30,435 nucleotides of DNA from Ruminiclostridium sp. (GTDB taxonomy: Bacteria > Bacillota_A > Clostridia > Oscillospirales > Oscillospiraceae): positions 1 through 30,435 of the forward strand of contig JAFXCU010000094.1 in NCBI GenBank assembly GCA_017521345.1, read 5' to 3'. Positions 6,857 to 14,861 of the stretch are shown in pieces; within the stretch, counting starts at the first letter, position 1, and each line of letters begins with the position of its first letter. A program made the translations under genes and the position numbers. The notes beneath the pieces were generated by a model. That model worked only from the letters and a program-made list of their open reading frames with translations. It made no database searches and had not been told where the DNA came from.

Positions 6857-7488
6857 GTGTGTTCTCCTATGTGCGTGTCGTCAAAGTCCCGGCGGAAACG
6901 CTCGATCCCCGAAGACACCTGGCTCCAGGTAAACCCCCGGCGCACCAGGGCGTCGGAGGCCTTTTTCACCTGTTTCCGGTCCTCGGGGTCTGTGAGCTTT
7001 TTGGCCAGGAAGCGGTCGATGATCTCATCGGGGGCCTCCAGCTGAGCCAGGGCCTCCTCCCAGTATTCCCGGGGGACCTGACGGCGGTAAAGCTCGTCCT
7101 TGATCTTATAGATGCCATAGCCCTTAGCCTGGTAATGCCGGGCCAGGGCCTTGGCGTATTCCTCGTCGCTCAGCAGGCCGATGTCCTCAGCCCACCGGAT
7201 GATGTCCTCCACCTGGGCCTCGCTCCCGCCCTTGGCCAGGAGCTTTTCCCGCAGGGTCCCGGCGGACAGGAGCCGCCCGGTGAGGAGGCTCACGGCCTTT
7301 TCCCGGAGGCCGGCCGCAAAGGCCGCCTGTTCCAGGTCGGCCAGCAGGTCCTCCTCCAGGTCCTTTCCCTGGTAGAGGGCGAAGTCGATGACCACGCCCT
7401 CCCCCAGGCGAAGGGTCTTCCCGCCCTCCAGGGTCAGGGTCCAGGGCTTTCCCGGCTGACCAGGAGGCAGGAGGGACTCAATCCTCAT
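6853..7488 (-). CDS. recX: Regulatory protein RecX
   Basis: Modulates RecA filament growth on single-stranded DNA. The 211-residue protein shows the three-helix RecX repeats, with [20 protein letters not shown] and [15 protein letters not shown], then [20 protein letters not shown] and the third repeat ending [18 protein letters not shown]. The N-terminal 60 residues hold the usual beta-rich lead-in. The ATG at 7488 lies inside the recA end, an 11-base overlap in another frame, with only weak ribosome-binding sequence (translational coupling is likely). No closer start is better placed. The 3' end overlaps the rimO start by ATGA. Position next to recA fits the family. Confidence 0.93.
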   Translation of the reverse strand: MRIESLLPPGQPGKPWTLTLEGGKTLRLGEGVVIDFALYQGKDLEEDLLADLEQAAFAAGLREKAVSLLTGRLLSAGTLREKLLAKGGSEAQVEDIIRWAEDIGLLSDEEYAKALARHYQAKGYGIYKIKDELYRRQVPREYWEEALAQLEAPDEIIDRFLAKKLTDPEDRKQVKKASDALVRRGFTWSQVSSGIERFRRDFDDTHIGEHT

Positions 7489-8650
7489 CGTCGTCGAAGT
7501 CGTCTGCGCTTATGTCAATGCCTCTGGGTGCCGGGGCGGCAGCCTTGGGCTGGGCAGCGTGGGTGGTGGTCTCCTCCTGGGGAGCACGGCCGGCGGCACG
7601 GGCGGCGGCCTGGGCCTGGGCGCTCAGGAGCTTGAAGGAGTTCAGGCGGATCTGCTCCTCGATCTGGTCACAGATCTCGGGATTCTCCATCAGGAACTGC
7701 TTGACGGCGTCACGGCCCTGGCCGATGCGCTCGTCGCCCATGGAGAACCAGGAGCCGCTCTTGTGGATGATGTCCAGCTTCACAGCCAGGTCCACCATCT
7801 CGGCGTACTTGGAGATGCCCTCGCCGTACATGATGTCGAACTCGGCCTCCCGGAAGGGGGGAGCCACCTTGTTCTTGACCACCTTGGCACGGGTGCGGTT
7901 GCCGATGACCTCGCCGCCCACCTTCAGGGCCTCCACCCGGCGCACGTCGATGCGGACGGAGGAGTAGAACTTCAGGGCACGGCCGCCGGTGGTGACCTCG
8001 GGGTTGCCGTACATGACGCCAACCTTCTCACGGAGCTGGTTGATGAAGATGACCACGCAGTTGGTCTTGGAGATGGAGCCAGCCAGCTTACGGAGGGCCT
8101 GGCTCATAAGGCGGGCCAGGAGGCCCACGTGGGCGTCGCCCATGTCGCCCTCAATTTCGGCCCGGGGGACCAGGGCGGCCACGGAGTCCACCACGATGAC
8201 GTCCAGTGCGCCGGAGCGGACCAGAGCCTCGCAGATCTCCAGGCCCTGCTCACCGGTGTCGGGCTGGGCGATGAGCATGTCCTCGATGTTCACGCCCAGG
8301 GCACGGGCGTAGGTGGGGTCCAGGGCGTGCTCGGCGTCGATGAAGGCCACCTCGCCGCCGCGCTTCTGGGCCTCCGCCGCAATGTGCAGGGCCAGGGTGG
8401 TCTTACCGGAGGACTCGGGGCCATAGATCTCGATGATACGGCCGCGGGGGACGCCGCCGATGCCAAGGGCCAGGTCCAGGGCCAGGGAGCCGGTGGGGAT
8501 GGCCTCCACCAAGACCCGGCTGTTGTCCCCCAGGCGCATGATGGAGCCTTTGCCGTAGGCCCGCTCGATCTGGGCCATGGCGGTCTCCAGGGCTTTCTTC
8601 TTGTCAGAGGCCGGCGCTGCGGACTCTACGGTTTTCTTTTTCTCTGCCAT
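7478..8650 (-). CDS. recA: DNA recombinase RecA
   Basis: ATP-dependent strand-exchange protein of homologous recombination and coprotease of the SOS response. The 390 residues include Walker [10 protein letters not shown] (77-85), the [17 protein letters not shown] start of the core, [10 protein letters not shown] (Walker B), [20 protein letters not shown] (the L2 loop region and neighbours) and an acidic C-terminus ([10 protein letters not shown]). The N-terminus carries a short lysine- and alanine-rich extension of about 20 residues. The ATG follows the prmC stop directly (TAAATG), with AGGAGG upstream. No SOS box was recognised immediately upstream, in keeping with its internal place in the operon, so any damage control would have to act on an upstream promoter. 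Confidence 0.98.
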   Translation of the reverse strand: MAEKKKTVESAAPASDKKKALETAMAQIERAYGKGSIMRLGDNSRVLVEAIPTGSLALDLALGIGGVPRGRIIEIYGPESSGKTTLALHIAAEAQKRGGEVAFIDAEHALDPTYARALGVNIEDMLIAQPDTGEQGLEICEALVRSGALDVIVVDSVAALVPRAEIEGDMGDAHVGLLARLMSQALRKLAGSISKTNCVVIFINQLREKVGVMYGNPEVTTGGRALKFYSSVRIDVRRVEALKVGGEVIGNRTRAKVVKNKVAPPFREAEFDIMYGEGISKYAEMVDLAVKLDIIHKSGSWFSMGDERIGQGRDAVKQFLMENPEICDQIEEQIRLNSFKLLSAQAQAAARAAGRAPQEETTTHAAQPKAAAPAPRGIDISADDFDDDED

Positions 8651-9562
8651 TTATGCTTCCTCCTGTTTGATGTCATGGAGCAGGTCAGGGATCTCTCGTT
8701 CTTTGGGGCGCATCCCCTCCAACACACGGTCGATCTTACCGGTGTCCCGGGTGATGCAGATGTTCTGATAGCCGGCCTTCAGCAGGATCATGGCCACGGC
8801 CTCGGACTGGCCGATGCCCACCTCAAAGAGGATGCGGCCGCCGGGCTTCAGGGCAGGCTGCCAAAGGGTGGCAATGGCCCGGTAGAAGTCCAGGCCGTCC
8901 TGGCCCCCGTCCAGGGCCATGAGGGGTTCAAAGTTCTTCACGGAGTCATCCAGGCCGGGGATGTCTCCGCTGGGGATGTACGGGGGGTTGCTCACCAGGA
9001 TGTCAAAGTTGCCCAGAGCGGGGCTGGGGGCCTGCATGGCGTCCCCCTTCAGGTGGACCACCCGACCGGTGAGGTTGTGGCGGCGGATGTTCTTCTTGCA
9101 CAGGTCCAACGCCCCGTCGGACAGGTCCACCAGGACGGCCCGGGCGTTCTTGATGTGGTGGGCAATGGAGATGCCCACGCAGCCGGACCCGGCGCACAGG
9201 TCCAGAACACGGGTGTTGCCCCCCACTTCCTTTAAGCAGGTGATGGCACGGTGAGCCAGGATCTCGGTGTCCACCCGGGGAATGAGGACCTGAGGGCCCA
9301 CGTCAAAGGTCAGCCCTAAGAAGGACCACTCCCCCACGATGTAGGCCACCGGCTCACCATTGGCCCGCCGCTGGAGCATCTGGTCCACGGTCTCCACGAT
9401 CTCGTCGGTGGTGTACAGGTTCAGGTCCTGCAGGAGCTTTTCCGGGCTCTTCCCGGCGGCGGCGCAGAGGAGCTCCCGGGCTTCCAGGCGGTTGGCCTCG
9501 ATGCCCATGGCCCCCATGGCCTTGCAGGTGTTCAAATACAGATCATGATATGTGATCGCCAT
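8651..9562 (-). CDS. prmC: Release factor glutamine methyltransferase
   Basis: Methylates the glutamine of the GGQ motif of peptide-chain release factors using S-adenosylmethionine. The 303-residue protein has the N-terminal helical domain, the SAM-binding motif VLDLCAGSGCVGIS (about 119-132) and the catalytic NPPYIPSGD (NPPY at 192-195). The ATG at 9562 is chosen with GGGGTG 9 bases upstream; a longer frame from 9625 has no ribosome binding site. It lies 75 bases after the DUF1385 gene; this pair is a known Firmicute arrangement in which prfA usually follows. Here prfA is absent and recA follows immediately. Confidence 0.95.
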   Translation of the reverse strand: MAITYHDLYLNTCKAMGAMGIEANRLEARELLCAAAGKSPEKLLQDLNLYTTDEIVETVDQMLQRRANGEPVAYIVGEWSFLGLTFDVGPQVLIPRVDTEILAHRAITCLKEVGGNTRVLDLCAGSGCVGISIAHHIKNARAVLVDLSDGALDLCKKNIRRHNLTGRVVHLKGDAMQAPSPALGNFDILVSNPPYIPSGDIPGLDDSVKNFEPLMALDGGQDGLDFYRAIATLWQPALKPGGRILFEVGIGQSEAVAMILLKAGYQNICITRDTGKIDRVLEGMRPKEREIPDLLHDIKQEEA

Positions 9563-9637
9563 AATTTGCACCCCAATCACAATGTAGTTTCGTTGGTTTG
9601 GCAGGACGGCACCGAAGGTGCCCATTCCAAAAGTCTT

Positions 9638-10633
9638 TTACCATTCATCGTCGCCTTCGTTTTTAGGAAGGACTCTGATCAGAGCCTCAATGGCCACCTC
9701 CAGCATGGAGTCATCCGGCTCAAAGGTGGTGAAGTTTTGCATCCACAGGCCGGGGGCCGACAGGAAGCGGGTCACGGCATTGTCGTGCCGGCCAATGAAG
9801 CGGTTGATCTCGTAGGTGATGGACACGATGAAGGGGAGCATCACCAGGTGCAGCAGGATGCGCACCAGAGCATTGGTGGCCACGTCCCGGATGCCGGGCA
9901 GCTCAAAGACCACGCAGGAGGCCAGGATGGCAATGGCGATGACCACGAACAGGAAGCTGGTGCCGCAGCGGGGATGGTGCCGGGGCATCTTCCGGGCGTT
10001 CTCCACGGTGAGCTCCAGCCCACGCTCGTAGCAGAAGATGGTCTTGTGCTCGGCGCCGTGGTACTCGAAGGTCCGGTGGATGTCCTTCATCTTGGAGCAG
10101 AGGTAGAGGTACAGGAAGAATATGATGAGCTTCACCACACCCTCCAGCAGGTTCCGCAGCCACATGGGGGCCTCCGGGAAGAAATACAGCAGACCGGAGG
10201 TGGCCAGGGTGGGCAGGACGATGAAGAGCAGGAGGGACAGGCCGATGCCCAGGACCACCGCCACGGCGATGATCCACTTCATGAGGGCCTCGCTGCCGAA
10301 CTTGGCCTCGATCCACTTTTCAAACTTGGTGGGTTCCTCTTCCTCCTCGGGGTAGAACTCCGCCGACCACATGAGGGCCTTCATGCCGTTGACCATGGAG
10401 CCCAGGAAGGTGAACACACCCCGGATGAAGGGAACTCCCAGGATGGGGTGCTTGTCCTTGATGAGCTTCAGCTCATCCTCCTTGATCTCCAGGCCGCCCT
10501 CCTGGTTGCGGACCACGATGGCCTGCTTCTGAGGCCCCCGCATCATGATGCCCTCGATGAGGGCCTGGCCGCCGATGGTGGTGCGGAAGGTGCAGCTGTT
10601 GTTCTCTGCACCGCAGTTGTTTTTGTTTTCCAT
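9638..10633 (-). CDS. DUF1385 membrane protein (YqhQ-like)
   Basis: A 331-residue multi-pass membrane protein of the DUF1385 family, function not established. Visible family features are the N-terminal GGQALIEGIMMRGP block (about 21-34), RGVFTFLGSMVNGMKALMWS, the histidine-rich EYHGAEHKTIFCYE block and KMPRHHPRCGTSFLF, where histidines and a cysteine could bind metal. About five membrane segments lie in 115-185 and 225-285. AGGAGA lies 5 bases before the ATG. It is the first gene of the six-gene operon ending in pgsA. Association with prmC is well known for this family. Confidence 0.92.
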   Translation of the reverse strand: MENKNNCGAENNSCTFRTTIGGQALIEGIMMRGPQKQAIVVRNQEGGLEIKEDELKLIKDKHPILGVPFIRGVFTFLGSMVNGMKALMWSAEFYPEEEEEPTKFEKWIEAKFGSEALMKWIIAVAVVLGIGLSLLLFIVLPTLATSGLLYFFPEAPMWLRNLLEGVVKLIIFFLYLYLCSKMKDIHRTFEYHGAEHKTIFCYERGLELTVENARKMPRHHPRCGTSFLFVVIAIAILASCVVFELPGIRDVATNALVRILLHLVMLPFIVSITYEINRFIGRHDNAVTRFLSAPGLWMQNFTTFEPDDSMLEVAIEALIRVLPKNEGDDEW

Positions 10634-10716
10634 AGTGTCTCCTAGTTTTTCTGCATTCCGCAGGGATGGTATGTCATAGAGTCAGACACCTGGAAGGGGT
10701 GCTGACCCCATGGTAA

Positions 10717-10744
10717 CAAACCTTGCCGAAAAAAGCAAGGATTT
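10717..10744 (-). terminator. Probable terminator after the histidine kinase gene
   Basis: CCTTGC and GCAAGG (minus strand) pair around a T-rich loop, followed by TTTGTTAC. The stem is only six pairs, so termination may be partial. It ends the lipoprotein-regulator-kinase cluster 10 bases past the kinase stop. Confidence 0.5.
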
Positions 10745-10752
10745 TCTCGAAC

Positions 10753-12201
10753 TTATGTTCCAGTCGGCAGACGGATCTCTGCCACGCAGCCCCCCCGGTC
10801 GTCGTCGGCGTTGCGGATGGTCAGCTCGCCGTTGTGGCGGGAGACGATCTCTTCACAGACCGCCAGACCGATGCCGCTGCCGCGGGCAGTGGAGCTTCCC
10901 TTATAGAACTTGTACTTCACATTGGGCAGCTCTTCGGGCGGGATGCCAGGGCCGAAGTCCCGGATGGTGATGACCACATCGCCTGCTTCGGGGTAGATCT
11001 CGGTCTCGATGCGCCGGCCTGCCCCGCCGTGCTTGGCGGCGTTGTCCAGCAGGTTGCAGAAGACCTGGCGGAGGCGGTCGGGGTCACCGGGGATGGGATC
11101 AAACTCCTCCTCGCAGTCGTGGTGGTAGACGGCGATGCCCTCAGAGGCCAGGAACTCGTGGTAGGTGTAGACAGCGTCCTCCAGCTCGGCCTTGATGTCC
11201 ATGGGTTCGATGGACAGGGTGAAGCGGCCGTCCTCAATGCGGGAGAACTCCAGCAGTTCTTCCACCATGCCCGACAGGCGGCGGGCCTCACTGGCGATGA
11301 TGCCCATGCCCTTTCGGATGTCCGAGGCGTCCCGGGCTTCGCCGTTCATGATGGTCTCAGCCCAGCCGGTGATGGCGGTGAGGGGGGTGCGCAGCTTGTG
11401 GGAAACCGAGGAGATGAACTCCGATTTCATGCTCTCGGCCTGCTTGATCCGCTGGGACATATCATTGATGGCGTCGGTGAGATCACCGATCTCGTCATCG
11501 TACTGCTTCTCCACCTGGATACCGTAGCTGCCGTCGGCGATGCGCCGGGCCACGGAGGTGATGGTCTTTACTGGGTCCTCAATGGATTTGACGAAGTAGA
11601 CATTGGAGATGTACACCAGGACCAGGACCCCCAGGGCCAGAACGGCCGCCCCCAGGGTCAGGGTGGTCACCTGCCGGTCCACCACCCGCATGGAGGTCAC
11701 ATAGCGCATGATGCCCATGAGGGTGTCATCGTAAATGAGAGGGGCGGACACGGCGGTGATCCGCTCTCCCGTCTGGGGGGATACCCCCTTCCAGGAGGCG
11801 ATCTCCCGAGTGTCCTGAAGCTGGGTGATGTCGGCGGTGCCGGGCATGGTGCCGGAGAGGGTCAGACCGTTGGAGGAGTAGACCACCTTCCCAGCGGGGT
11901 TCAGGAACTGAAGTTCGATCTTGCTGCCGTCCTCAAAGGAGCTGACGTAGTCCTGGGCGGCGGTGAGATAGTCCCCCTTGTCCGGGTCGCTGCCGGCATA
12001 GGTACTGAAATAGGTGGCCGCCGTCCGGGCCTTGCTCTCCATGTCCGAGAGGATGCTACTGTCGTAGTAGTTCTTCATGACCAGGGAGCAGGCGATGACC
12101 AGCACGGTCAGAAGGACCACCAGAACACTGATACTGCTCAGCAGCCACCGTTTCCGAATGCCCCGGACCCGTAAAAACGGAATGGATGATAAGGATTTCA
12201 T
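10753..12201 (-). CDS. Sensor histidine kinase (HAMP, HisKA, HATPase)
   Basis: A 482-residue membrane kinase. Order: membrane segment 1 (about 19-41), an extracytoplasmic sensor of about 135 residues, membrane segment 2 (about 180-202), HAMP linker, HisKA with the phospho-acceptor H268 in SSVSHKLRTPLTAI, then ATPase with NLLDNAAKHG (N box), IRDFGPGIP (G1) and GSGIGLAV (G2). The H box has HKLRTP where HELRTP is commonest. Start: ATG 12201, with AAAGGATG upstream; the in-frame ATG nine bases earlier abuts that site. The kinase should phosphorylate the regulator encoded upstream at 12431-13114. The two genes are separated by 229 bases filled by a structured repeat, unusual for such a pair, so kinase and regulator levels may be uncoupled. 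Confidence 0.92.
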   Translation of the reverse strand: MKSLSSIPFLRVRGIRKRWLLSSISVLVVLLTVLVIACSLVMKNYYDSSILSDMESKARTAATYFSTYAGSDPDKGDYLTAAQDYVSSFEDGSKIELQFLNPAGKVVYSSNGLTLSGTMPGTADITQLQDTREIASWKGVSPQTGERITAVSAPLIYDDTLMGIMRYVTSMRVVDRQVTTLTLGAAVLALGVLVLVYISNVYFVKSIEDPVKTITSVARRIADGSYGIQVEKQYDDEIGDLTDAINDMSQRIKQAESMKSEFISSVSHKLRTPLTAITGWAETIMNGEARDASDIRKGMGIIASEARRLSGMVEELLEFSRIEDGRFTLSIEPMDIKAELEDAVYTYHEFLASEGIAVYHHDCEEEFDPIPGDPDRLRQVFCNLLDNAAKHGGAGRRIETEIYPEAGDVVITIRDFGPGIPPEELPNVKYKFYKGSSTARGSGIGLAVCEEIVSRHNGELTIRNADDDRGGCVAEIRLPTGT

Positions 12202-12235
12202 AGGATCCATCCTTTAGATAGTTATTTTAATAATT

Positions 12236-12262
12236 TTTTCGGTGGCTTTGCCGCCAGAAAAA
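12236..12262. repeat. Extra hairpin flanking structured repeat copy 1
   Basis: TTTTTTCGGTGGC and GCCGCCAGAAAAA (plus strand) form an imperfect hairpin around TTT just before the first conserved word of the repeat. No equivalent is obvious at the other two copies. Confidence 0.35.
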
Positions 12263-12425
12263 CCTCGCAGAGTTTCGACACCTCAGTGTCGAAACAAACT
12301 CAAATCATTTTTTCGGGGGCTTCGCCTCCGAAAAAATTCTTCTCGGCCTGCCAGTGTGCCCACAGGGCGCGCACAGCAGGCCGCAAACCCACTTTTGGGA
12401 GCCCAGCGCAGCGGGTCCCAAAAGT
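12260..12425 (+). repeat. Four-hairpin structured repeat, copy 1
   Basis: Plus-strand order: AAACCTCGCAGAG (12260-12272); hairpin 1 TTTCGACAC/GTGTCGAAA (12273-12294); AATCA; hairpin 2 TTTTTTCGGGGG/CCTCCGAAAAAA (12308-12336); hairpin 3 CGGCCTGC/GCAGGCCG with inner GTGTGCCC/GGGCGCGC (12344-12383); hairpin 4 ACTTTTGGGA/TCCCAAAAGT (12391-12425). The same order occurs at 27644-27809 (opposite strand) and 29700-29937. Stem sequences differ between copies but still pair. It fills the gap between a response regulator and its kinase, antisense to them, and ends 5 bases from the regulator's stop codon. Nature unknown: a REP/MITE-like DNA element or an RNA-level control element. Confidence 0.75.
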
Positions 12426-12430
12426 CTGGT

Positions 12431-13114
12431 TTAAAACTCCCACTTGTAGCCGTAACCCCAAATGGTGGTGATGTAGATGGGGCTGGTGGGTTCGTCCTCG
12501 ATCTTCACCCGCAGACGGCGGATGTTCACATCCACGATCTTCAGCTCGCCCAGGTAGTTCTCACCCCAGACGAACTTCAGGATCTCTTCTCTGGACAGGG
12601 CCTTGCCGGGGTTCTCCATGAACATCTTCATGATGGAGTACTCCACCTGGGTGAGCTTCACCCGCTGGCCATTCTTCTCCAGGGTGCGCTTACGGGTGTT
12701 CAGCACGAAGGGGGGCTGCTGGATCTCGCCGTCATCCATCATCTCCCCGCCGATGCGGCGGTAGAGGGCGTCGATGCGGGCGGTGAGCTCCATGGGGGAG
12801 AAGGGCTTGGTGACATAGTCGTCGGCACCGGTCATGAAGCCGGTGATCTTGTCCATCTCCTGGGTCCGGGCGGTGAGCATGATGATGCCGATCTTGGAGT
12901 TGCTGGCCCGGATGCGGCGGCAGACCTCAAAGCCGTCCATGTCGGGCAGCATGATGTCCAGCAGGGCCACCCGCACGTCGGGGTTCAGGCGGAGCTGCTC
13001 CAGAGCCTCTTCCCCGGTGCCCGCCTCGATGGTCTCGTATCCTGCACGGTTAAGGTTGATGACGACGAAGCTGCGGATGTTGGCCTCGTCTTCCAGAACC
13101 AGAATCTTTTTCAT
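12431..13114 (-). CDS. OmpR/PhoB-family response regulator
   Basis: A 227-residue two-domain regulator. The receiver (1-120) shows the acidic pair EDE near residue 8-10, the phospho-acceptor D53 in ALLDIMLPDMDGFEV, the switch threonine in MLTARTQE and the lysine in YVTKPFSPMEL. The C-terminal winged helix (about 130-227) contains KLTQVEYSIMKMFMENPGKA, SREEILKFVWG, VDVNIRRLRVKIE and a final TIWGYGYKWEF. AAAGGAG is 8 bases upstream of the ATG. It lies 48 bases after a lipoprotein gene and is followed by the structured repeat and the kinase. It likely binds direct-repeat DNA sites when phosphorylated by that kinase; targets are unknown. Confidence 0.94.
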   Translation of the reverse strand: MKKILVLEDEANIRSFVVINLNRAGYETIEAGTGEEALEQLRLNPDVRVALLDIMLPDMDGFEVCRRIRASNSKIGIIMLTARTQEMDKITGFMTGADDYVTKPFSPMELTARIDALYRRIGGEMMDDGEIQQPPFVLNTRKRTLEKNGQRVKLTQVEYSIMKMFMENPGKALSREEILKFVWGENYLGELKIVDVNIRRLRVKIEDEPTSPIYITTIWGYGYKWEF

Positions 13115-13162
13115 TTTCCTGCTCCTTTCGGGTTTGGTTATGGATGCGGGAGGGCTCTCCCG

Positions 13163-14545
13163 TTAGTGACTGACGTAACTCCAGGTCCCGGCGTTCTGGT
13201 GGAACCGCTGGCGGAGGGTGTCCTCATCCAGGCCGCAGTCCCAGCCGTCGAAGAACTCGCCGGTGAAGATGGTGGTACTGTCCGAGGCCAGGGTGAACCG
13301 CTGTCCCAGCTGGGCCAGTTCCCCCCGGTCAGCTCCCATGAGGGTGGAGATGGACAGGAAGGATATGGGCTGGGCGTTGGAGAGGTTGTCCTCGTCCTCC
13401 CCTTCGTCCTCCTCCTCCTGGGCCAGCTCTACGCCCTGGGCAAAGAGGACGCTGCGGACCCCGGTGGCAGAATTCTCCTGGCGGCACATGGAGAAGGCCC
13501 CGGTCCATGTATCGGGGATCTCCAGATACCAGCCGTCGCCGCTGTGGTAGGTGGTGAGCACCTGGGTACTGGTCCCATCGGACCGGTAGGTCATCCAGTG
13601 GAGCCACCAGAACTCCCCGGCGGTGGAATCCCCATAGGCGGGGATGGACTGGGCCACGGGGACATCGGTGATGCCGTCCCCATTCATGTCGGCCGGGTGG
13701 ACCCCGGCGTAGTAATGGAAGATATCCCCGCTGCGGCGGCTGCCCTCCCGGAGGGCGATGTTCTCCAGGCCCTGTTCTCCCAGGCAGAAGACGTCAGTGA
13801 TCAGGTCTTCCTTCCCGTAGTAGGAGGTCACAAAGAGGGCGGGGACCTCATCGGCCAGAAGCCCTGCTGTCCAGGTGCTGATGTCTGCGGCCCCTTCCGA
13901 CAGAGGTGTGGCGGAGATCCGCTCCATCCGGCCCTGGCTGCCGTCGTAGTACTCCACCTCCCAGACCGCCATACTGTCGGTCACAGGCTGGGTGAGGACC
14001 AGTTCCTCCTGGCCGTCCTGGTCCAGGTCGGCGGCCAGATAGCTGTCGTAGCTGGTGCGGAGGATCTCCACAGGCTGGCTCTCCTTGATGGTGTAGCCCA
14101 CCAGGTCCCGGACGGAAGCGTTCACCTGCCAGCTCACCAGGATCTCACTGCCCTGGGGCTCACAGAGGTCCAGATAGTCGATGGATTCGATCTCTGCGCC
14201 CACGCCCTCAATGCGGGCCCAGGGCTGGTACTCCCCGTCCTCATCCTGCCGGAAGAAGACGATCTTCAGAGGAGCTTCCGCCTCGGGATCCCGGAAGAAA
14301 GCCACCGCCTCCTGGGTGCCGTCCCCGTCCACGTCCACCAGCTGGATGGTCTGTCGGTTCTCACCGCTCAGGGGGGCGATGTACTCGGCGCTTCCTTTTT
14401 CTGTGTTGATCTTGGCCTGGAGGTTCACATAGGCCTCCGAGGATTTGGGCAGGGCATACATCTCCTCCACGCTGCTGAACACGCAGCCGGAGAGGCCCGT
14501 CAGGCAGAGGAACAGGGCCATCAGGCCCAGGATCTTTCTGGCCAT
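13163..14545 (-). CDS. Lipoprotein with VCBS/FG-GAP-like Asp-rich repeats
   Basis: A 460-residue exported lipoprotein: lipobox LSGC at about residue 20, giving an acylated cysteine on the outer face of the membrane. The body carries Asp-rich loops VDVDGDGTQEAV, ADLDQDGQEELV and ADMNGDGITDVPV, typical of calcium-binding FG-GAP/VCBS propeller blades, spaced over the protein. A very acidic stretch (QEEEDEGEDEDN) lies near residue 390. The ATG at 14545 is chosen to begin the signal peptide; GGGGGAAG lies about 11 bases upstream. It stands at the head of a regulator-kinase cluster and may sense or present an outside ligand for that kinase; this role is inferred from position only. Confidence 0.82.
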   Translation of the reverse strand: MARKILGLMALFLCLTGLSGCVFSSVEEMYALPKSSEAYVNLQAKINTEKGSAEYIAPLSGENRQTIQLVDVDGDGTQEAVAFFRDPEAEAPLKIVFFRQDEDGEYQPWARIEGVGAEIESIDYLDLCEPQGSEILVSWQVNASVRDLVGYTIKESQPVEILRTSYDSYLAADLDQDGQEELVLTQPVTDSMAVWEVEYYDGSQGRMERISATPLSEGAADISTWTAGLLADEVPALFVTSYYGKEDLITDVFCLGEQGLENIALREGSRRSGDIFHYYAGVHPADMNGDGITDVPVAQSIPAYGDSTAGEFWWLHWMTYRSDGTSTQVLTTYHSGDGWYLEIPDTWTGAFSMCRQENSATGVRSVLFAQGVELAQEEEDEGEDEDNLSNAQPISFLSISTLMGADRGELAQLGQRFTLASDSTTIFTGEFFDGWDCGLDEDTLRQRFHQNAGTWSYVSH

Positions 14546-14615
14546 GGGGTCGGTCTTCCCCCTTTCTCTATGGTCAGGCGGACATATGGCCGCCATAGTA
14601 TCATCATAATATTGT

Positions 14616-14621
14616 ATCATA
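14616..14621 (-). promoter_or_regulatory. Possible extended -10 promoter of the lipoprotein gene
   Basis: Minus strand TGGTATGAT, with TATGAT at 14621-14616 and an upstream TG, resembles an extended -10 element. No good -35 box was found 17 bases upstream. Confidence 0.4.
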
Positions 14622-14675
14622 CCACATCCGGCGGCGTTTTCCTATATCAAAATGAAAAATCCCGAAGAAAAACCC

Positions 14676-14704
14676 TTGCCTTGGAGCCGCCCCTGTTGTA
14701 TAAT
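14676..14704 (+). promoter_or_regulatory. Promoter of tRNA-Leu
   Basis: TTGCCT (14676-14681), 17 bases and a perfect TATAAT (14699-14704). The mature tRNA begins 18 bases later. Confidence 0.85.
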
Positions 14705-14721
14705 CAATGCGATTTGAATAC

Positions 14722-14808
14722 GCCGGTGTGATGAAATTGGTAGACGTAGCGGACTCAAAATCCGCCGCTGGCAACAGCGTACCGGTTCGAGTCCGGTCAC
14801 CGGCACCA
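14722..14808 (+). tRNA. tRNA-Leu, anticodon CAA
   Basis: Acceptor arms GCCGGTG and CACCGGC pair. The anticodon stem GCGGA/TCCGC encloses the loop CTCAAAA, giving anticodon CAA (codon UUG). A long variable arm (class II tRNA, CGCTGGCAACAGCG) and the T arm CCGGTTCGAGTCCGG are present, and the CCA end is encoded at 14806-14808. The T arm and acceptor end are repeated in inverted form immediately past the terminator. Confidence 0.97.
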
Positions 14809-14860
14809 AAAAGGCAGGGCCCCATGCGGGGTCCTGCCTTTTTGGTGCCGGTGACCGGAC
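14791..14860. repeat. Long inverted repeat containing the tRNA-Leu 3' end
   Basis: GTCCGGTCACCGGCACC (14791-14807, the 3' T-arm half and acceptor end of the tRNA) recurs inverted as GGTGCCGGTGACCGGAC (14844-14860). The two arms flank the terminator hairpin, so about 33 of 33 positions pair except one wobble. Confidence 0.9.
14807..14842 (+). terminator. Terminator of tRNA-Leu
   Basis: AAAAAGGCAGGGCCCC and GGGGTCCTGCCTTTTT pair around ATGC with one wobble, ending in five T. It starts at the CCA end of the tRNA and forms the core of the larger inverted repeat. Confidence 0.85.
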
Positions 14861-14861
14861 A

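Noticed and set aside
5495..7045. Long plus-strand open frame (516 codons) opposite rimO and pgsA
   Set aside because: It is antisense to well-recognised genes, rich in Val/Gly/Asp/His from GC-biased complementary codons, and has no ribosome binding site.
12242..14731. Plus-strand open frame of 829 codons opposite the regulator and lipoprotein
   Set aside because: It crosses a structured repeat, promoters and the start of the tRNA and lies antisense to genes with clear motifs. Low-complexity composition marks it as a GC-driven shadow.
14722..14860. tRNA-Leu as a mobile-element attachment site
   Set aside because: The second copy of the 3' end is inverted, not direct, and is only 37 bases away; there is no integrase or element body in the window.
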